NCBI GenBank assembly: GCA_003225295.1
Contig: QHYZ01000078.1
Location: 1-64,000 of the forward strand
Length of the DNA stretch: 64,000 nucleotides
Source: Acidobacteriota bacterium
GTDB lineage: Bacteria > Acidobacteriota > Terriglobia > Acidiferrales > UBA7541
Reading direction: 5' to 3'
Positions 27,337 through 36,733 of the stretch are shown piece by piece. The notes beneath the pieces were generated by a model that saw nothing but the letters and a program-made list of their open reading frames with translations, made no database searches and was not told where the DNA came from. The number at the start of each line of letters is the position of its first letter. The first letter of the stretch is position 1. The position numbers and the translations under genes were made by a program.

Positions 27337-28263
27337 TTAACTCTTGCTCAGACGGATCGAACCGTCACCGGTGTGGATGGTCAGAGGCTGGCCGCCGCCG
27401 TTCATCTTGCCGTGAATCTGAGAGTTGCTGAAGGTCCCTTCCACGGTGACGGGAATGCCCAGGCTGATGCGGCCGTCCCCGGTGCTGGCGTCAATATTGG
27501 TCTGGAAATCGGACGGGAGCACGAGGTCAACGCTGCCATCACCCGTGCGAATGGTCCAGCTCGAAACCATCTTGGAACCTGGCAGAACGCGCGTGTCCAC
27601 GCTGCCGTCGCCCGTCTTGACGTTGAGCGCGTCGAAACGGCCGGCAATGCGGATATGGCCATCGCCCGAGTCGGCTTCGACCTTGCCATCCAAGTCGCGG
27701 GCTTCGATGGAGCCATCTCCCGTGCGGAGGCGCATGTCGCCTTTGAGGTTCTCCACGGTAATGCTGCCGTCGTTGGTGTGGAGATCGATCGTGCCATTCA
27801 GCGAGTTGGCTTTCACCGACCCATCGCCGGTATGCACGTTTACGGTTCCATCGATGGATTCGGTCTGTACGGACCCGTCGCCGGTTTCCACCTGGAGATC
27901 ACCAGCGCGAGGCATGCGGACTTCAATGTGAAGGTGCCTCGAATTATGGCCGAAGGAAAGGCCCCAGTGGGCGGTGACGCGGGCTGTCAACTCGACCTTG
28001 TCGCCGTCTTGGTGAGAGTCGACGCGGAGATTTTTCCCCAATTCGTAGCCCTGGTACTCGACGCGAAATTCCACCTGCTTCGAGTCACCGGAGGTGACCC
28101 GTACGCTGCCGTCATTGGTTTCCACACGTACATTCGCGCGGCCAGACACAGGAAAAGACTTGGTGACCTCTTCGGCGCGAGCTGCGACCGCGGAAGCAGT
28201 CAATAAGGCCGCGCAGGCAATTCCCAGCCGGACAGCGACTGAGCGGTGGGGAAGCGTGTTCAT
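27337..28263 (-). CDS. Exported DUF4097 beta-strand repeat protein
   Basis: 308 aa. Signal peptide (1-30), a beta-sandwich-like N-terminal part, then about nine copies of a T/S-GDG-S/H/R turn motif every 17-20 residues: VETGDGSV, VHTGDGSV, LHTNDGSI, LRTGDGSI, ADSGDGHI, VKTGDGSV, IRTGDGSV, STGDGRIS, IHTGDGSI. This regular ladder matches DUF4097 proteins, which are predicted to form a right-handed beta structure in the envelope. Function unknown. It lies just downstream of polX but is separated by about 95 nt. Confidence 0.88.
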   Translation of the reverse strand: MNTLPHRSVAVRLGIACAALLTASAVAARAEEVTKSFPVSGRANVRVETNDGSVRVTSGDSKQVEFRVEYQGYELGKNLRVDSHQDGDKVELTARVTAHWGLSFGHNSRHLHIEVRMPRAGDLQVETGDGSVQTESIDGTVNVHTGDGSVKANSLNGTIDLHTNDGSITVENLKGDMRLRTGDGSIEARDLDGKVEADSGDGHIRIAGRFDALNVKTGDGSVDTRVLPGSKMVSSWTIRTGDGSVDLVLPSDFQTNIDASTGDGRISLGIPVTVEGTFSNSQIHGKMNGGGQPLTIHTGDGSIRLSKS

Positions 28264-28359
28264 GTCAAGTGCCTCCGTAAGGATGACCTTCAGTACAGAG
28301 ATACGATGCCCAGGGACAAAAGGTTCCCCGACGGGAAAGCCTCCCCCCCAGCTGGCACG

Positions 28360-30156
28360 TCAAGTCCCCTTGGCCGCCCGCCTCTTTTGGCTTCCCGGCC
28401 GGGCAGTCCCGGGCTTTGGTCGAAGGGCGTCCAAGAACTCGGCCGTGGGTAGCGTATTAATGACATCCTTCTTCTCGAGCCAGCCTCGGCGGGCCATGGT
28501 GACGCCATGGCGGATAAAGGAAAGGTTGGCGGTGTTATGCGAGTCGGTTGAGATCACCACTTTGACGCCACGGTCCTTGCACATGCGGAGATAAACGTCC
28601 TTCAGGTCGAGGCGGTCGGGATAGGAGTTGCACTCCATGGCGACGCCGTGTACGGCGCAGGCCTCCAGTATCTTTTCCATGTCGTAATCGAAGGGATCGC
28701 GGCGGAGCAGCAGGCGTCCGGTGGGGTGAGCGATGATCTGCGTGTAAGGGTTTTCGATGGCCGCGAGCATGCGCTCGGTCATGGCAGCCCGGTCAAGATT
28801 GAAATAAGAGTGGACCGAGCAGACCACTACGTCGAGCTGTGCAAGGATTTCATCGGAGTAATCGAGCGATCCGTTCTTGAGGATGTCCACTTCTGACCCC
28901 GCGAGAACACGAATACCGAGACCGGTGTCGTTGGCGGAGTGAATTTTCTTGATGTGTGCGGTTAGGCGCTTTTCGTCCAGGCCATTGGCGACCGTGACGG
29001 CTTTCGAATGGTCGGTGATGGCGATATAGTGGTGGCCGAGTTCGCGCGCAGCTTCAGCCATTTCTTCAATGGAGTGCTTGCCGTCACTTGCCGTGGTGTG
29101 CATCTGCAGGTCGCCCTTCATGTCCTTCAGGGTGAGCAGATTTGGCAGCTTGTGGTTTTCGGCGGCGGCAATTTCGCCGGAATTTTCGCGCAACTCGGGC
29201 GGGATGAAGTCCAGCTTCAGTTTCGAATAGATCTCCTCTTCGGTGCGCCCGGCCACCCGTTTTTCACCTTTCAGGGTGGCCAAAGCATATTCATTGAGGG
29301 TGAGCCCCATGTCGTTGGCACGGCCGCGAAGGGCCACGTTGTGCTCTTTCGAGCCGGTAAAATAAAGCAGGGCAGCGCCGAAGTTCTCTACTTCGAGCAG
29401 CCGGACGTCCACTTGCAAACCGTTCTTCAGCGTGAAGCTGACCTTGTTTTCTCCGTGAGCCAGTGTTTGATCGACGCCGGGAAATGCAAGGATGTGCTTG
29501 GCAAGCGCGTCCACGTGCTTTTGCGACGTGTGGTCATCCGCAAGGGTAACAAGTAGATCAAGATCGCCTACGGTCTCTTTGCCCCGGCGCAACGAGCCCG
29601 CCGACGTGACGGATTGGATGGCTTTTCCTGCTTTCTTGATATGTGAAACAACTGCGGCGGCCGCGTCTTCGGCGGTATGAATATGAAATCGTCCACTGGA
29701 TTTCTTGAACACTTCCACGGCTTTGAGAATATTTTGTTCGCTTTTTTCGCCGAATCCGGGGAGGTCTCGGAGCCTCCCCTCTTTTGCGATTCTCTCGACG
29801 TCGGCGACGGTGCCGGCTTTAAAGTTGGACCACAGGAAGGCAACCTTCTTAGGCCCAAGAGACTGGAGCTGCAGCAGATCCAGAATCGACGCCGGATATT
29901 TCTTGAGCAGCTTCCTGCGCAGCGCGTAGTCGCCGGTCTTAACGATTTCCTGCAGATGCTCGACCATGCGGTCGCCGATTCCTGGAAGTTCTTTGAGCTT
30001 TTCCGGTTCCTTCACGAGTTGTTCGATGGATTCGGGCAGGCCGTCGATCAGTTCGGCGGCCTTCTCATAACTGCGGTATCGGCCGATGATGGCGCCGTCG
30101 ATTTCCAGAAGCTGCGCGGTTTCCCGGAGGATGCGGGCGATCTGTTTGTTGTCCAT
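28360..30156 (-). CDS. polX: DNA polymerase X family protein with PHP exonuclease domain
   Basis: 598 aa. N-terminal helix-hairpin-helix DNA-binding region (LKELPGIGDRMVEHL and LRDLPGFGEKSEQNIL), a family X polymerase palm with GSLRRGKETVGDLDLLV carrying the metal-binding Asp pair, and a C-terminal PHP domain (from about residue 340) with LQMHTTASDGKHS, YIAITDHSKAV, SVHSYFNLD and ISTDSHNTANL. Bacterial PolX enzymes fill gaps and have 3'-5' exonuclease activity in base-excision repair. Length and domain order are normal. Confidence 0.94.
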   Translation of the reverse strand: MDNKQIARILRETAQLLEIDGAIIGRYRSYEKAAELIDGLPESIEQLVKEPEKLKELPGIGDRMVEHLQEIVKTGDYALRRKLLKKYPASILDLLQLQSLGPKKVAFLWSNFKAGTVADVERIAKEGRLRDLPGFGEKSEQNILKAVEVFKKSSGRFHIHTAEDAAAAVVSHIKKAGKAIQSVTSAGSLRRGKETVGDLDLLVTLADDHTSQKHVDALAKHILAFPGVDQTLAHGENKVSFTLKNGLQVDVRLLEVENFGAALLYFTGSKEHNVALRGRANDMGLTLNEYALATLKGEKRVAGRTEEEIYSKLKLDFIPPELRENSGEIAAAENHKLPNLLTLKDMKGDLQMHTTASDGKHSIEEMAEAARELGHHYIAITDHSKAVTVANGLDEKRLTAHIKKIHSANDTGLGIRVLAGSEVDILKNGSLDYSDEILAQLDVVVCSVHSYFNLDRAAMTERMLAAIENPYTQIIAHPTGRLLLRRDPFDYDMEKILEACAVHGVAMECNSYPDRLDLKDVYLRMCKDRGVKVVISTDSHNTANLSFIRHGVTMARRGWLEKKDVINTLPTAEFLDALRPKPGTARPGSQKRRAAKGT

Positions 30157-30317
30157 GGCGAAGCGATTATAAACCCGGGAAGAGGAAATTAATGAAGGCC
30201 AGGAAGGCAGCGAGCCCGCGGCTCGGAAATCATCCGCATCGCTTCTGGTTGGGCCGCCGGGCCCTGGCGGGCTATTCCTTTACCGCCTGGCTTGTTCTAC
30301 CACTCTGGCATCCCCCA

Positions 30318-30353
30318 TAAAAAATAGCCGGCAGATGGGCGCGTCTGCCGGCC
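30318..30353 (-). terminator. Intrinsic terminator of the cold-shock gene
   Basis: Read on the minus strand: GCCGGCAGA (30352-30344), an 8-nt loop, TCTGCCGGC (30335-30327), then TATTTTTT. The 9-bp GC-rich stem is perfect and begins 20 nt after the cold-shock stop codon. Confidence 0.85.
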
Positions 30354-30371
30354 AAATGAGTGCTAACTGAT

Positions 30372-30575
30372 TCAGCCACCTGCCTTTGAGACGTTGGCCG
30401 CTTGGGGACCCTTCGGTCCCTGAACGATCTCGAATTCGACCGGGTCTCCTTCTTGCAAGGTGCGATAACCATCACCGACGATGGCGGAGTAATGGACGAA
30501 AACGTCTGGGCCGTCATCGCGCCCGATGAAGCCGTATCCCTTGGAATTGTTAAACCACTTCACGGTTCCTTGCAC
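30372..30575 (-). CDS. Cold-shock domain protein (CspA family)
   Basis: 67 aa, the standard length for a single cold-shock domain. The RNA-binding motifs RNP1 (KGYGFIGRD) and RNP2 (VFVHYSAI) are intact after the usual [10 protein letters not shown]. The start is GTG 30575, with AGGAGG seven nt upstream; the open frame extends further but without homology. These proteins bind RNA or single-stranded DNA and act as RNA chaperones. It has its own promoter and terminator. Confidence 0.93.
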   Translation of the reverse strand: MQGTVKWFNNSKGYGFIGRDDGPDVFVHYSAIVGDGYRTLQEGDPVEFEIVQGPKGPQAANVSKAGG

Positions 30576-30664
30576 TTCGCTTGCCCTCCTGACAGGGACT
30601 TTGGAATTGGGGACCCGGCAGCAGGCCAATAAGCCTAACGCCGTTAAAGATACGAATGGCGCGG

Positions 30665-30692
30665 AGTGTAGCAGAATCGAATGAGCAGTCAA
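30665..30692 (-). promoter_or_regulatory. Predicted promoter of the cold-shock gene
   Basis: On the minus strand TTGACT (30692-30687) and TACACT (30670-30665) are 16 nt apart. The predicted leader is about 80 nt, which fits the untranslated leaders common in csp genes. Confidence 0.45.
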
Positions 30693-30762
30693 TAGAGGAA
30701 TCGACTTTCTCTACTAAAAAAAAGTAGGCTTATGCGAGTCGCAGAAAAAGATAAAAGAAAAT

Positions 30763-31341
30763 TTATTTTCTAAATCGTTTTTCCGGAGAAAGGAACCGGA
30801 AATAGAAGAGAATGCCGGCAATGGACTTGGCGTCACGAAGTTTCCCGCCGCGGATCATCTCCTCCAGTTGCTTGCGATCATGGGAACGGGAAATTATTTT
30901 CTCATCCTCTTCAGGTTCTGCTTTGCCCGCGGTCAGGCCTTCGGCAAGGAGGATGAACATGCGTTCTTCGAGGAAACCAGGAGTCGGAAAAATGTCCAGG
31001 AAGATACAAAAACGCTTTGCGCGATAACCCGTTTCCTCGATAAGTTCGCGGGCCGCGGCTGCTTTTGGAGTTTCGCCAGGGTCCATGCGGCCTGCGACTA
31101 ACTCCCATAAATACTGCCGTGTGGCATGCCGGTATTGCTGAATGAGCAGGATTCGGCCGTCGGCAAGAACTGGGAGGACCACGACGGAGCCTGGATGGGT
31201 GATGACTTCGCGCGTCGCTCGGACGCCGCTCGGCTCGATGACCTTGTCGCGGCGGATCCCGAAGATTGGGCCTTCATATACTGTGATGCTGCTGAGGACT
31301 CTGGCCTTCACTAAGTGTGGGGTACCTGAAGATTTTTTCAT
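30763..31341 (-). CDS. Nudix hydrolase (ADP-ribose pyrophosphatase type)
   Basis: 192 aa. The full Nudix box is present as GRMDPGETPKAAAARELIEE followed by TGY (G-x5-E-x7-REUxEExGU). The N-terminal strands (ITVYEGPIFGIRRDKVIEPS, VVVLPVLADGRILLIQQYRH) and the FPTPGFLEERMFILLAEGL segment resemble ADP-ribose pyrophosphatases. It probably clears ADP-ribose or related nucleotide sugars; substrate by homology only. Divergent from an orphan LytTR regulator. Confidence 0.9.
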   Translation of the reverse strand: MKKSSGTPHLVKARVLSSITVYEGPIFGIRRDKVIEPSGVRATREVITHPGSVVVLPVLADGRILLIQQYRHATRQYLWELVAGRMDPGETPKAAAARELIEETGYRAKRFCIFLDIFPTPGFLEERMFILLAEGLTAGKAEPEEDEKIISRSHDRKQLEEMIRGGKLRDAKSIAGILFYFRFLSPEKRFRK

Positions 31342-31506
31342 TTTTGTCGTCCTGGCTCAAATTCGCACGGCCCATGATACCCAGAAAAGGGCGATTCGCC
31401 ACGTCCAGCCGAGCGCCAGTCTTGTTTGCTTGCGGAGATGGGGTACGCCTATACTCGGCGTTTGGGATTTCCGTGGAGGGGGCCGGGCTGTAGCCTGCCC
31501 TAGTGG

Positions 31507-32286
31507 ATGTCCATAAACACCATCATTGTGGATGACGAGAAGCCGGCGCGAGATGAGCTGGCGTTCCTGCTGAAGGCGTTCCCTGAGATCAATGTGATCG
31601 GGCAGGGTAAGAACGGCGTGGAGGCGGTGTCGCTGATCAAGGAGCACTCGCCGGACCTAGTGTTTCTGGACGTGAAGATGCCCGGGCTGGATGGGTTTGG
31701 CGTGTTGAAAAAGATCGTGGAGCGGAAGATGAAAATGCCGCACGTGGTGTTTGCCACGGCGTTTGACCAGTATGCGGTGCAGGCTTTCGATGTGAACGCC
31801 GTGGACTACATTCTGAAGCCGTTCGACAAAGCGCGCATCGCCAAGGCCATTGCACGGGCGCGAAAGATGCTGGAGACGCAGACTTCCGCCACCGAGCGGC
31901 TGGAGCAGCTCGTCAGCCAGCTGGGCGCCGCGAAACAGAGTTCCTCGCCCCCGGTAAGGCTGCTGGTGAAATCGCAGCAGCGCTTGTTGCTGGTGGACGG
32001 GGAAGACCTGGTGTTTGCTGCGATCCAGGATGGGATCATCTCGGTGATGGCGCGGGATGCCGAGGGAACATCCAATTACCGCACACTCGAAGATCTGAAT
32101 GGAGCGCTGGATTCGGAATCCTTTTGGAGGCCGCACCGCTCGTACCTCGTGAATATTCACCACATCAAGGAAGTCGTGCCGTGGTTCAACTCCACCTACA
32201 TGCTGAAAATGAACGACAGAAGGCAGACCGAAATTCCCGTGAGCCGCTCGCAGATTAAGCGCATGCGCGAATTGTTCAAGCTGTAG
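31507..32286 (+). CDS. Orphan LytTR-family response regulator
   Basis: 259 aa. Receiver domain (1-120) with VDDEKPARDE, phospho-acceptor Asp55 in LVFLDVKMPGLDGFG and Lys in DYILKPFDKARI. A Gln/Ser-rich linker is followed by a C-terminal LytTR domain (about 155-257) with FWRPHRSYLVNIHHIKEVV and FNSTYMLKMND. It has no adjacent LytS kinase; the neighbouring convergent kinase is of another class with its own receiver. The ATG at 31507 has no strong ribosome-binding site. Confidence 0.9.
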   Translation: MSINTIIVDDEKPARDELAFLLKAFPEINVIGQGKNGVEAVSLIKEHSPDLVFLDVKMPGLDGFGVLKKIVERKMKMPHVVFATAFDQYAVQAFDVNAVDYILKPFDKARIAKAIARARKMLETQTSATERLEQLVSQLGAAKQSSSPPVRLLVKSQQRLLLVDGEDLVFAAIQDGIISVMARDAEGTSNYRTLEDLNGALDSESFWRPHRSYLVNIHHIKEVVPWFNSTYMLKMNDRRQTEIPVSRSQIKRMRELFKL

Positions 32287-32387
32287 ATGGGTTTGGCGCG
32301 GCCGTGTAGCAAGAGGCGAGCTGGCCGGCGCGATACTTTCTGGTGCCGGCTTCCTCGCATTGTTCAGGGGGGAAGGTGCCGGTGATT

Positions 32388-35153
32388 TTACGAGTTGGAG
32401 TTGAGAACTTCGCCGACTTTGCGGGCCAGGGAGTTCAGTTCGAATGGTTTCTCGAGGTAGTGGTCGCGATGTTCGGAAAAGCCGCGCCGAGCGGCGGCAT
32501 CGTCCATATAACCGGACATAAATAGAATCGGAGTAGCCGGATGAGAGAGCTTCAGTTGATCGGCCATCTCTCGCCCCCCCATAACCGGCATAATGACATC
32601 GCTAATCACGAGATGAATGGGACCCTTATGCGATTTGGCTTTGGCGAGCCCGTCTGCGCCATTCGCGGCCGTGATCATGGTAAATCCGGCGATGCCGAGG
32701 TAATCGGAGATAAGTTCCCTCAGGCTGGGCTCGTCTTCGACCAATAGAATGGTGCCATACGCCGGTATTCGCGGCAGAACCCGGTTCTCTATCGGGCAAG
32801 GAGAAATGAGTTCATCTGTCGCCGGAAAGTAAATCTTGAATGTCGTGCCTTTGCCCGGCGCCGAATCGACCTCGATTTGTCCGCCGCTCTGTGAAACCGT
32901 TCCGTAAACCATCGCCAGTCCAAGCCCGGTTCCTTTGCCACGTTCCTTGGTTGTGAAGAACGGCTCAAAAATCCGCGCAAGGAGTTCCGGGGGGATGCCG
33001 CTTCCGGTATCGCTAACCGTCAACAGAACACCTTCGGTGATTTTTTCAAATTTCGAGGCGACCGGCAGGGCTGCATTTTCGGTTTGGAAGCATAGTGTTC
33101 CTCCCGCGGGCATCGCGTCGCGCGCATTCACCGCCAGATTCAGCAACACTTGTTGCAGCTGATTGGGGTCGGCCATGATCCTGCGGAGTTGTTGACCGGA
33201 CCGAACGTCAATGTGAATGTCCTCCCCAATGAGGCGGGGAAGCAAATTAGATATTTCTATAACCACATGGTTAAGGTCGAGGACCGCAGGCTTGAGGATC
33301 TGCTTACGGCTGAAAGCCAGCAATTGGCTTACCAGGGCTTGCGCGCGGTCCGAGCCCTTCATGATTTCCGTTAGTTTGCGGCGCAGACCGTCGTCGCCCG
33401 GTTTGGCTGGAAGGGCCAACTCAGCGTAACCGCGGATGACGGTCAAGAGATTGTTGAAATCGTGCGCGACACCGCCGGCCAGCCGGCCAAGCGACTCCAT
33501 TTTTTGCGCCTGCCGGAGCTGCTCTTCAAGCGAGTAGACTTCCGCCTCGGAGCGTTCGTGTTCGGAACGGATGCGCAGGGTCGAAATGCCGTAGGCCAGA
33601 TTGGTGGCCAGTTCCCGGAGTAGAGTCACTTCTTCAGCGTCAAAGACATCTTCTTCTTCGGAATAAATCGCCAAGCAACCGATCACCCCCAGGTCATCCG
33701 AAAGAGGAAGGGCAATTACGGATAAAAACTTCTCCGCCGCGGCTCGTCCAGCCCAGCATGCAAAGCGCGAGTCCTTCAAGGTGTTGTGAATGATGCAAAT
33801 CTCGCCGGTCCTGATCGCGTCTCCGACGGGACCGCGGTCTTCCGGTCTGTCGGCCCAAAACGAATTCGCGGAAGAAAGATAGCCACCAGTATCGCCGAAC
33901 TGCGCGGCAACACGAACAGACTTGGTTTTGTCCTGCTCGGGGAATCCAACCCAGGTCATGCGGTAACCGCCCGTATTGACGATGATCTGGCAAACGCGTT
34001 CGAGGAGTTCCGCTTCGTTCGCGGCCCGGACCAGCTCCTGGTTGCAGCGGCTGAGTGCCAGAAGCGCACGGTTAAGGCGCTTGAGTTCACTGCTATCGTG
34101 AAAGACGGCGAGAATGACAAGCCGGCGCGGACTATCGAGCTCGATGAGGCGAACACTGACGTCAACTTCAACGGAACGCCCGTCGGCCCTCCGGATTTTG
34201 AGTTGAACGCTGTGCGACTCACCACTAGAAAGCCCCGCCCGAAAGATTTTGGCGTAGTGCTGACCTTCCCCAGGGGGAAAGAGAGAAGATTCCGGGATGA
34301 ATGCCAGGCGCTTCGGCGGAATTCCGAACAGATCGACGCCCCGTGCATTCGCTTCCAGGACCACACCTGTCTCGTAATCCACAATCAGGATGGCGTCACT
34401 GGCGGAATCGAAAAGGCGGCGATATTTCTCCTCTGAGCGGCGGACGTTGCTGAGCAGGTGCCGGGAAGTCCCAATGCCCAAGACTAGCAGAAGGGCGCTG
34501 GTTCCCACGGTGAGCAAATTGAGCAAATCACGGATCCAGCGATCACCCTCCGCCAGTGCCGAAGAGAAGTGATTCTCGATAAGGGTGAGGCGCGAGTCGC
34601 AGGCTTCGATTTCCTCGAGGACGCGCCGCACCGTTAGTGGATTGGGCTGGTCTGAAAAGGTCTCCGCATGGAGCCGATCCGCGAGCTCGGTGAGATTATC
34701 GATCTCTTTATCCCCCGCCGTCCAATCAACGATCGCAACCCGCATGAAGGTGAAGTCGTGAAACCAGCGGAACAAGCGGACCATCCCGGGGATATCATCA
34801 GGATGGATCTGACCTCTGGTAAACCCCTGATACACGATGGTCATGTCTGGAGCGGGTTTTTCAAGTTCGATACGAGCAAATTTTTCTCCCAGGGGCGCCC
34901 CAATGGCATTCAAGTAGGCTTGGAAGTCCGCTTGGGAACTCGAACTGGCGTACTGCATCAGACTGATAACCGCTTCCTTTTGTCCTTTAGACCAATAATC
35001 TTCACCCTGGGTGTAGGCCCGTACGGAAGACAGGATCATGGATCGGAAGGCGCCGAGGAGAAAAACAAATAGCACGATGCCGACGAAGAGAGAAACCACA
35101 ACAAAGAGCTTTCGACCCAGGGTCGATTGACGATGATCGATACGAAATGCCAT
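32388..35153 (-). CDS. Hybrid sensor histidine kinase (PAS-GAF-HisKA-HATPase-REC)
   Basis: 921 aa. TM helix at about 14-36, an extracytoplasmic helical sensor region of about 165 residues, a second TM helix ([16 protein letters not shown]), then PAS ([18 protein letters not shown]), GAF ([20 protein letters not shown] onward), and HisKA with His in [17 protein letters not shown]. The HATPase shows [19 protein letters not shown] and [15 protein letters not shown]-terminal receiver follows, with [11 protein letters not shown] and phospho-Asp in [15 protein letters not shown] 35153 is preferred to TTG 35183. The domain order suggests a phosphorelay needing an outside phosphotransfer partner. The signal is unknown. 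Confidence 0.92.
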   Translation of the reverse strand: MAFRIDHRQSTLGRKLFVVVSLFVGIVLFVFLLGAFRSMILSSVRAYTQGEDYWSKGQKEAVISLMQYASSSSQADFQAYLNAIGAPLGEKFARIELEKPAPDMTIVYQGFTRGQIHPDDIPGMVRLFRWFHDFTFMRVAIVDWTAGDKEIDNLTELADRLHAETFSDQPNPLTVRRVLEEIEACDSRLTLIENHFSSALAEGDRWIRDLLNLLTVGTSALLLVLGIGTSRHLLSNVRRSEEKYRRLFDSASDAILIVDYETGVVLEANARGVDLFGIPPKRLAFIPESSLFPPGEGQHYAKIFRAGLSSGESHSVQLKIRRADGRSVEVDVSVRLIELDSPRRLVILAVFHDSSELKRLNRALLALSRCNQELVRAANEAELLERVCQIIVNTGGYRMTWVGFPEQDKTKSVRVAAQFGDTGGYLSSANSFWADRPEDRGPVGDAIRTGEICIIHNTLKDSRFACWAGRAAAEKFLSVIALPLSDDLGVIGCLAIYSEEEDVFDAEEVTLLRELATNLAYGISTLRIRSEHERSEAEVYSLEEQLRQAQKMESLGRLAGGVAHDFNNLLTVIRGYAELALPAKPGDDGLRRKLTEIMKGSDRAQALVSQLLAFSRKQILKPAVLDLNHVVIEISNLLPRLIGEDIHIDVRSGQQLRRIMADPNQLQQVLLNLAVNARDAMPAGGTLCFQTENAALPVASKFEKITEGVLLTVSDTGSGIPPELLARIFEPFFTTKERGKGTGLGLAMVYGTVSQSGGQIEVDSAPGKGTTFKIYFPATDELISPCPIENRVLPRIPAYGTILLVEDEPSLRELISDYLGIAGFTMITAANGADGLAKAKSHKGPIHLVISDVIMPVMGGREMADQLKLSHPATPILFMSGYMDDAAARRGFSEHRDHYLEKPFELNSLARKVGEVLNSNS

Positions 35154-35423
35154 TTTGTGCGCCGCCTGCAAAAAGACTCCCAAGTCTTGGGCTTTCTCTA
35201 TTTTTGCATCATCTTGTTGTGGCTTGCAGACCTGTGTTCAGATCGGCATATCTGATTGCGACACCAGAAAGCGCGCCTCAGGCGATCCGCGAGAATCACT
35301 CGCTTCTGGGAGGAGTTTAGAGTGTTTCCTCCAGCGCCTACGTGGAAAACGTGTCGTGTGTTAGCATTTCTTGTACGCCCGCGTACGTTTTTCAGCGCGA
35401 CTGCATAGCGGTCGACGGACACG

Positions 35424-36575
35424 ATGGATTTTTCGTTTAACGACCACCACAAACTGATACTGGATACGGTCCGGCAATTCATGGAGGCGGAGGTGCGTCC
35501 GTTTGTCAAGGAAATGGAGAAAGCGGAGAAATTTCCGGTCGAGGCCATCAAGAAACTTGGCGAGATGGGGTGTTGCGGGATGCTGGTGCCGGAAGAATGG
35601 GGCGGGCCGGGGCTCGATACCGTTTCGTATGTGGTGATGCTGGAAGAGGTGGCTCGCGTGTTCACCGCTATGTCCACGGCGCTGGGGGTGACCAATTCGG
35701 CGGTGCAGGCGCCGCTGATGCTGTTTGGCACGGAAGCGCAGAAGAAAAAATATTTGCGGCCACTGGCGACAGGGGAGACGCTTGGCGCGTTTTGCCTGAC
35801 CGAGCCGGCCGCGGGATCGGATGCCGCAGGGATTCAAGCGCGGGCGGTGCGCCATGGAGATTGCTACAAACTTACGGGAACGAAGACCTGGGTGACCAAC
35901 GGTAGCGCCGCGGGCGTGCTGATGGTGTTTGCGAAAACTGCTCCGCATGCCGGCGGCAAGGGCATTTCGGCATTCTTGGTTGAGCCGGGGTTTGCGGGGT
36001 TTCGCGTCGGCCGGCATGAGGACAAGATGGGGCAGCGGTCGTCCCCTTCGGTCGAGATTTTGCTAAATGACTGCCTGGTGCCGGTCGAGAATCGGCTGGG
36101 AGAAGAGGGGCACGGGCTGAAGATTGCATTGAGCGCGCTGGATGGCGGGCGGATTGGGATTGCCGCGCAGGCGGTGGGATTGGCGCAGGGGGCGCTAGAA
36201 GAAACGGTGAAGTACGCGAAGCAGCGGAAGGCGTTTGGAAAGAATATTTCGGAGTTTCAGGCCATCCAGTGGATGATTGCAGATATGCAGACGGAGATTG
36301 AGGCGGCCAGGGGGCTGGTGCATTACGCGGCTTGGTTGAAGGATGCGCATCCTGCGAGGGTGGGCGCGAGTGCTTCGAAGGCCAAGCTTTACGCGAGCGA
36401 GATGGTAAACCGCGTGGTGTATAAGGCGGTGCAGGTGCATGGCAGCGCGGGGTACTCGCGGGAGACGGATGTGGAGCGGATGTACCGAGATGCGCGGGTG
36501 ATCACGATTTATGAGGGGACCAGCGAGGTGCAGCGGATGATCATCGCGCGGGAGTTGCTGGGGAAGGCGCAGTGA
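35424..36575 (+). CDS. Acyl-CoA dehydrogenase
   Basis: 383 aa. FAD-dependent alpha,beta-dehydrogenation of acyl-CoA thioesters in beta-oxidation or branched amino acid breakdown. Blocks: FCLTEPAAGSDAAGIQARA and KTWVTNGSAAGVLMVFA (FAD/substrate), YAKQRKAFGKNISEFQAIQ, QVHGSAGYSRETDVERMYRD, and IYEGTSEVQRMIIAREL, whose Glu is the expected catalytic base. The acyl-chain preference cannot be read from sequence. It stands alone, 240-270 nt from the divergent kinase gene, and is followed by an AT-rich inverted repeat. Confidence 0.93.
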   Translation: MDFSFNDHHKLILDTVRQFMEAEVRPFVKEMEKAEKFPVEAIKKLGEMGCCGMLVPEEWGGPGLDTVSYVVMLEEVARVFTAMSTALGVTNSAVQAPLMLFGTEAQKKKYLRPLATGETLGAFCLTEPAAGSDAAGIQARAVRHGDCYKLTGTKTWVTNGSAAGVLMVFAKTAPHAGGKGISAFLVEPGFAGFRVGRHEDKMGQRSSPSVEILLNDCLVPVENRLGEEGHGLKIALSALDGGRIGIAAQAVGLAQGALEETVKYAKQRKAFGKNISEFQAIQWMIADMQTEIEAARGLVHYAAWLKDAHPARVGASASKAKLYASEMVNRVVYKAVQVHGSAGYSRETDVERMYRDARVITIYEGTSEVQRMIIARELLGKAQ

Positions 36576-36588
36576 GGAGGAAGCGCAT

Positions 36589-36626
36589 AAATAATCTAGT
36601 CAGTTATAATGAACTAGTTATTATTT
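36589..36626. repeat. AT-rich inverted repeat between the acyl-CoA dehydrogenase gene and trpS
   Basis: AAATAATCTAGT (36589-36600) pairs with ACTAGTTATTATTT (36613-36626) as a 12-bp stem with a 2-nt bulge; the loop contains TATAAT. It starts 14 nt after the acyl-CoA dehydrogenase stop and stands out in GC-rich surroundings. It may be a terminator, or an operator/promoter region for trpS. Confidence 0.5.
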
Positions 36627-36733
36627 GTCCTGAGGCAAGAAAGTACTGAGAATGGCTGTACCACAAAGAAAAATCTACGCGCGTGGGCACCGCCAGCGGA
36701 GAGAGTTCATTCCACAGAGGAGAGGAGCGGCGA

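Noticed and set aside
27377-28130. Regular short DNA repeats that could suggest a CRISPR array or satellite
   Set aside because: They are the codons of the repeated TGDGS turns of the DUF4097 protein, are imperfect, and there are no unique spacers.
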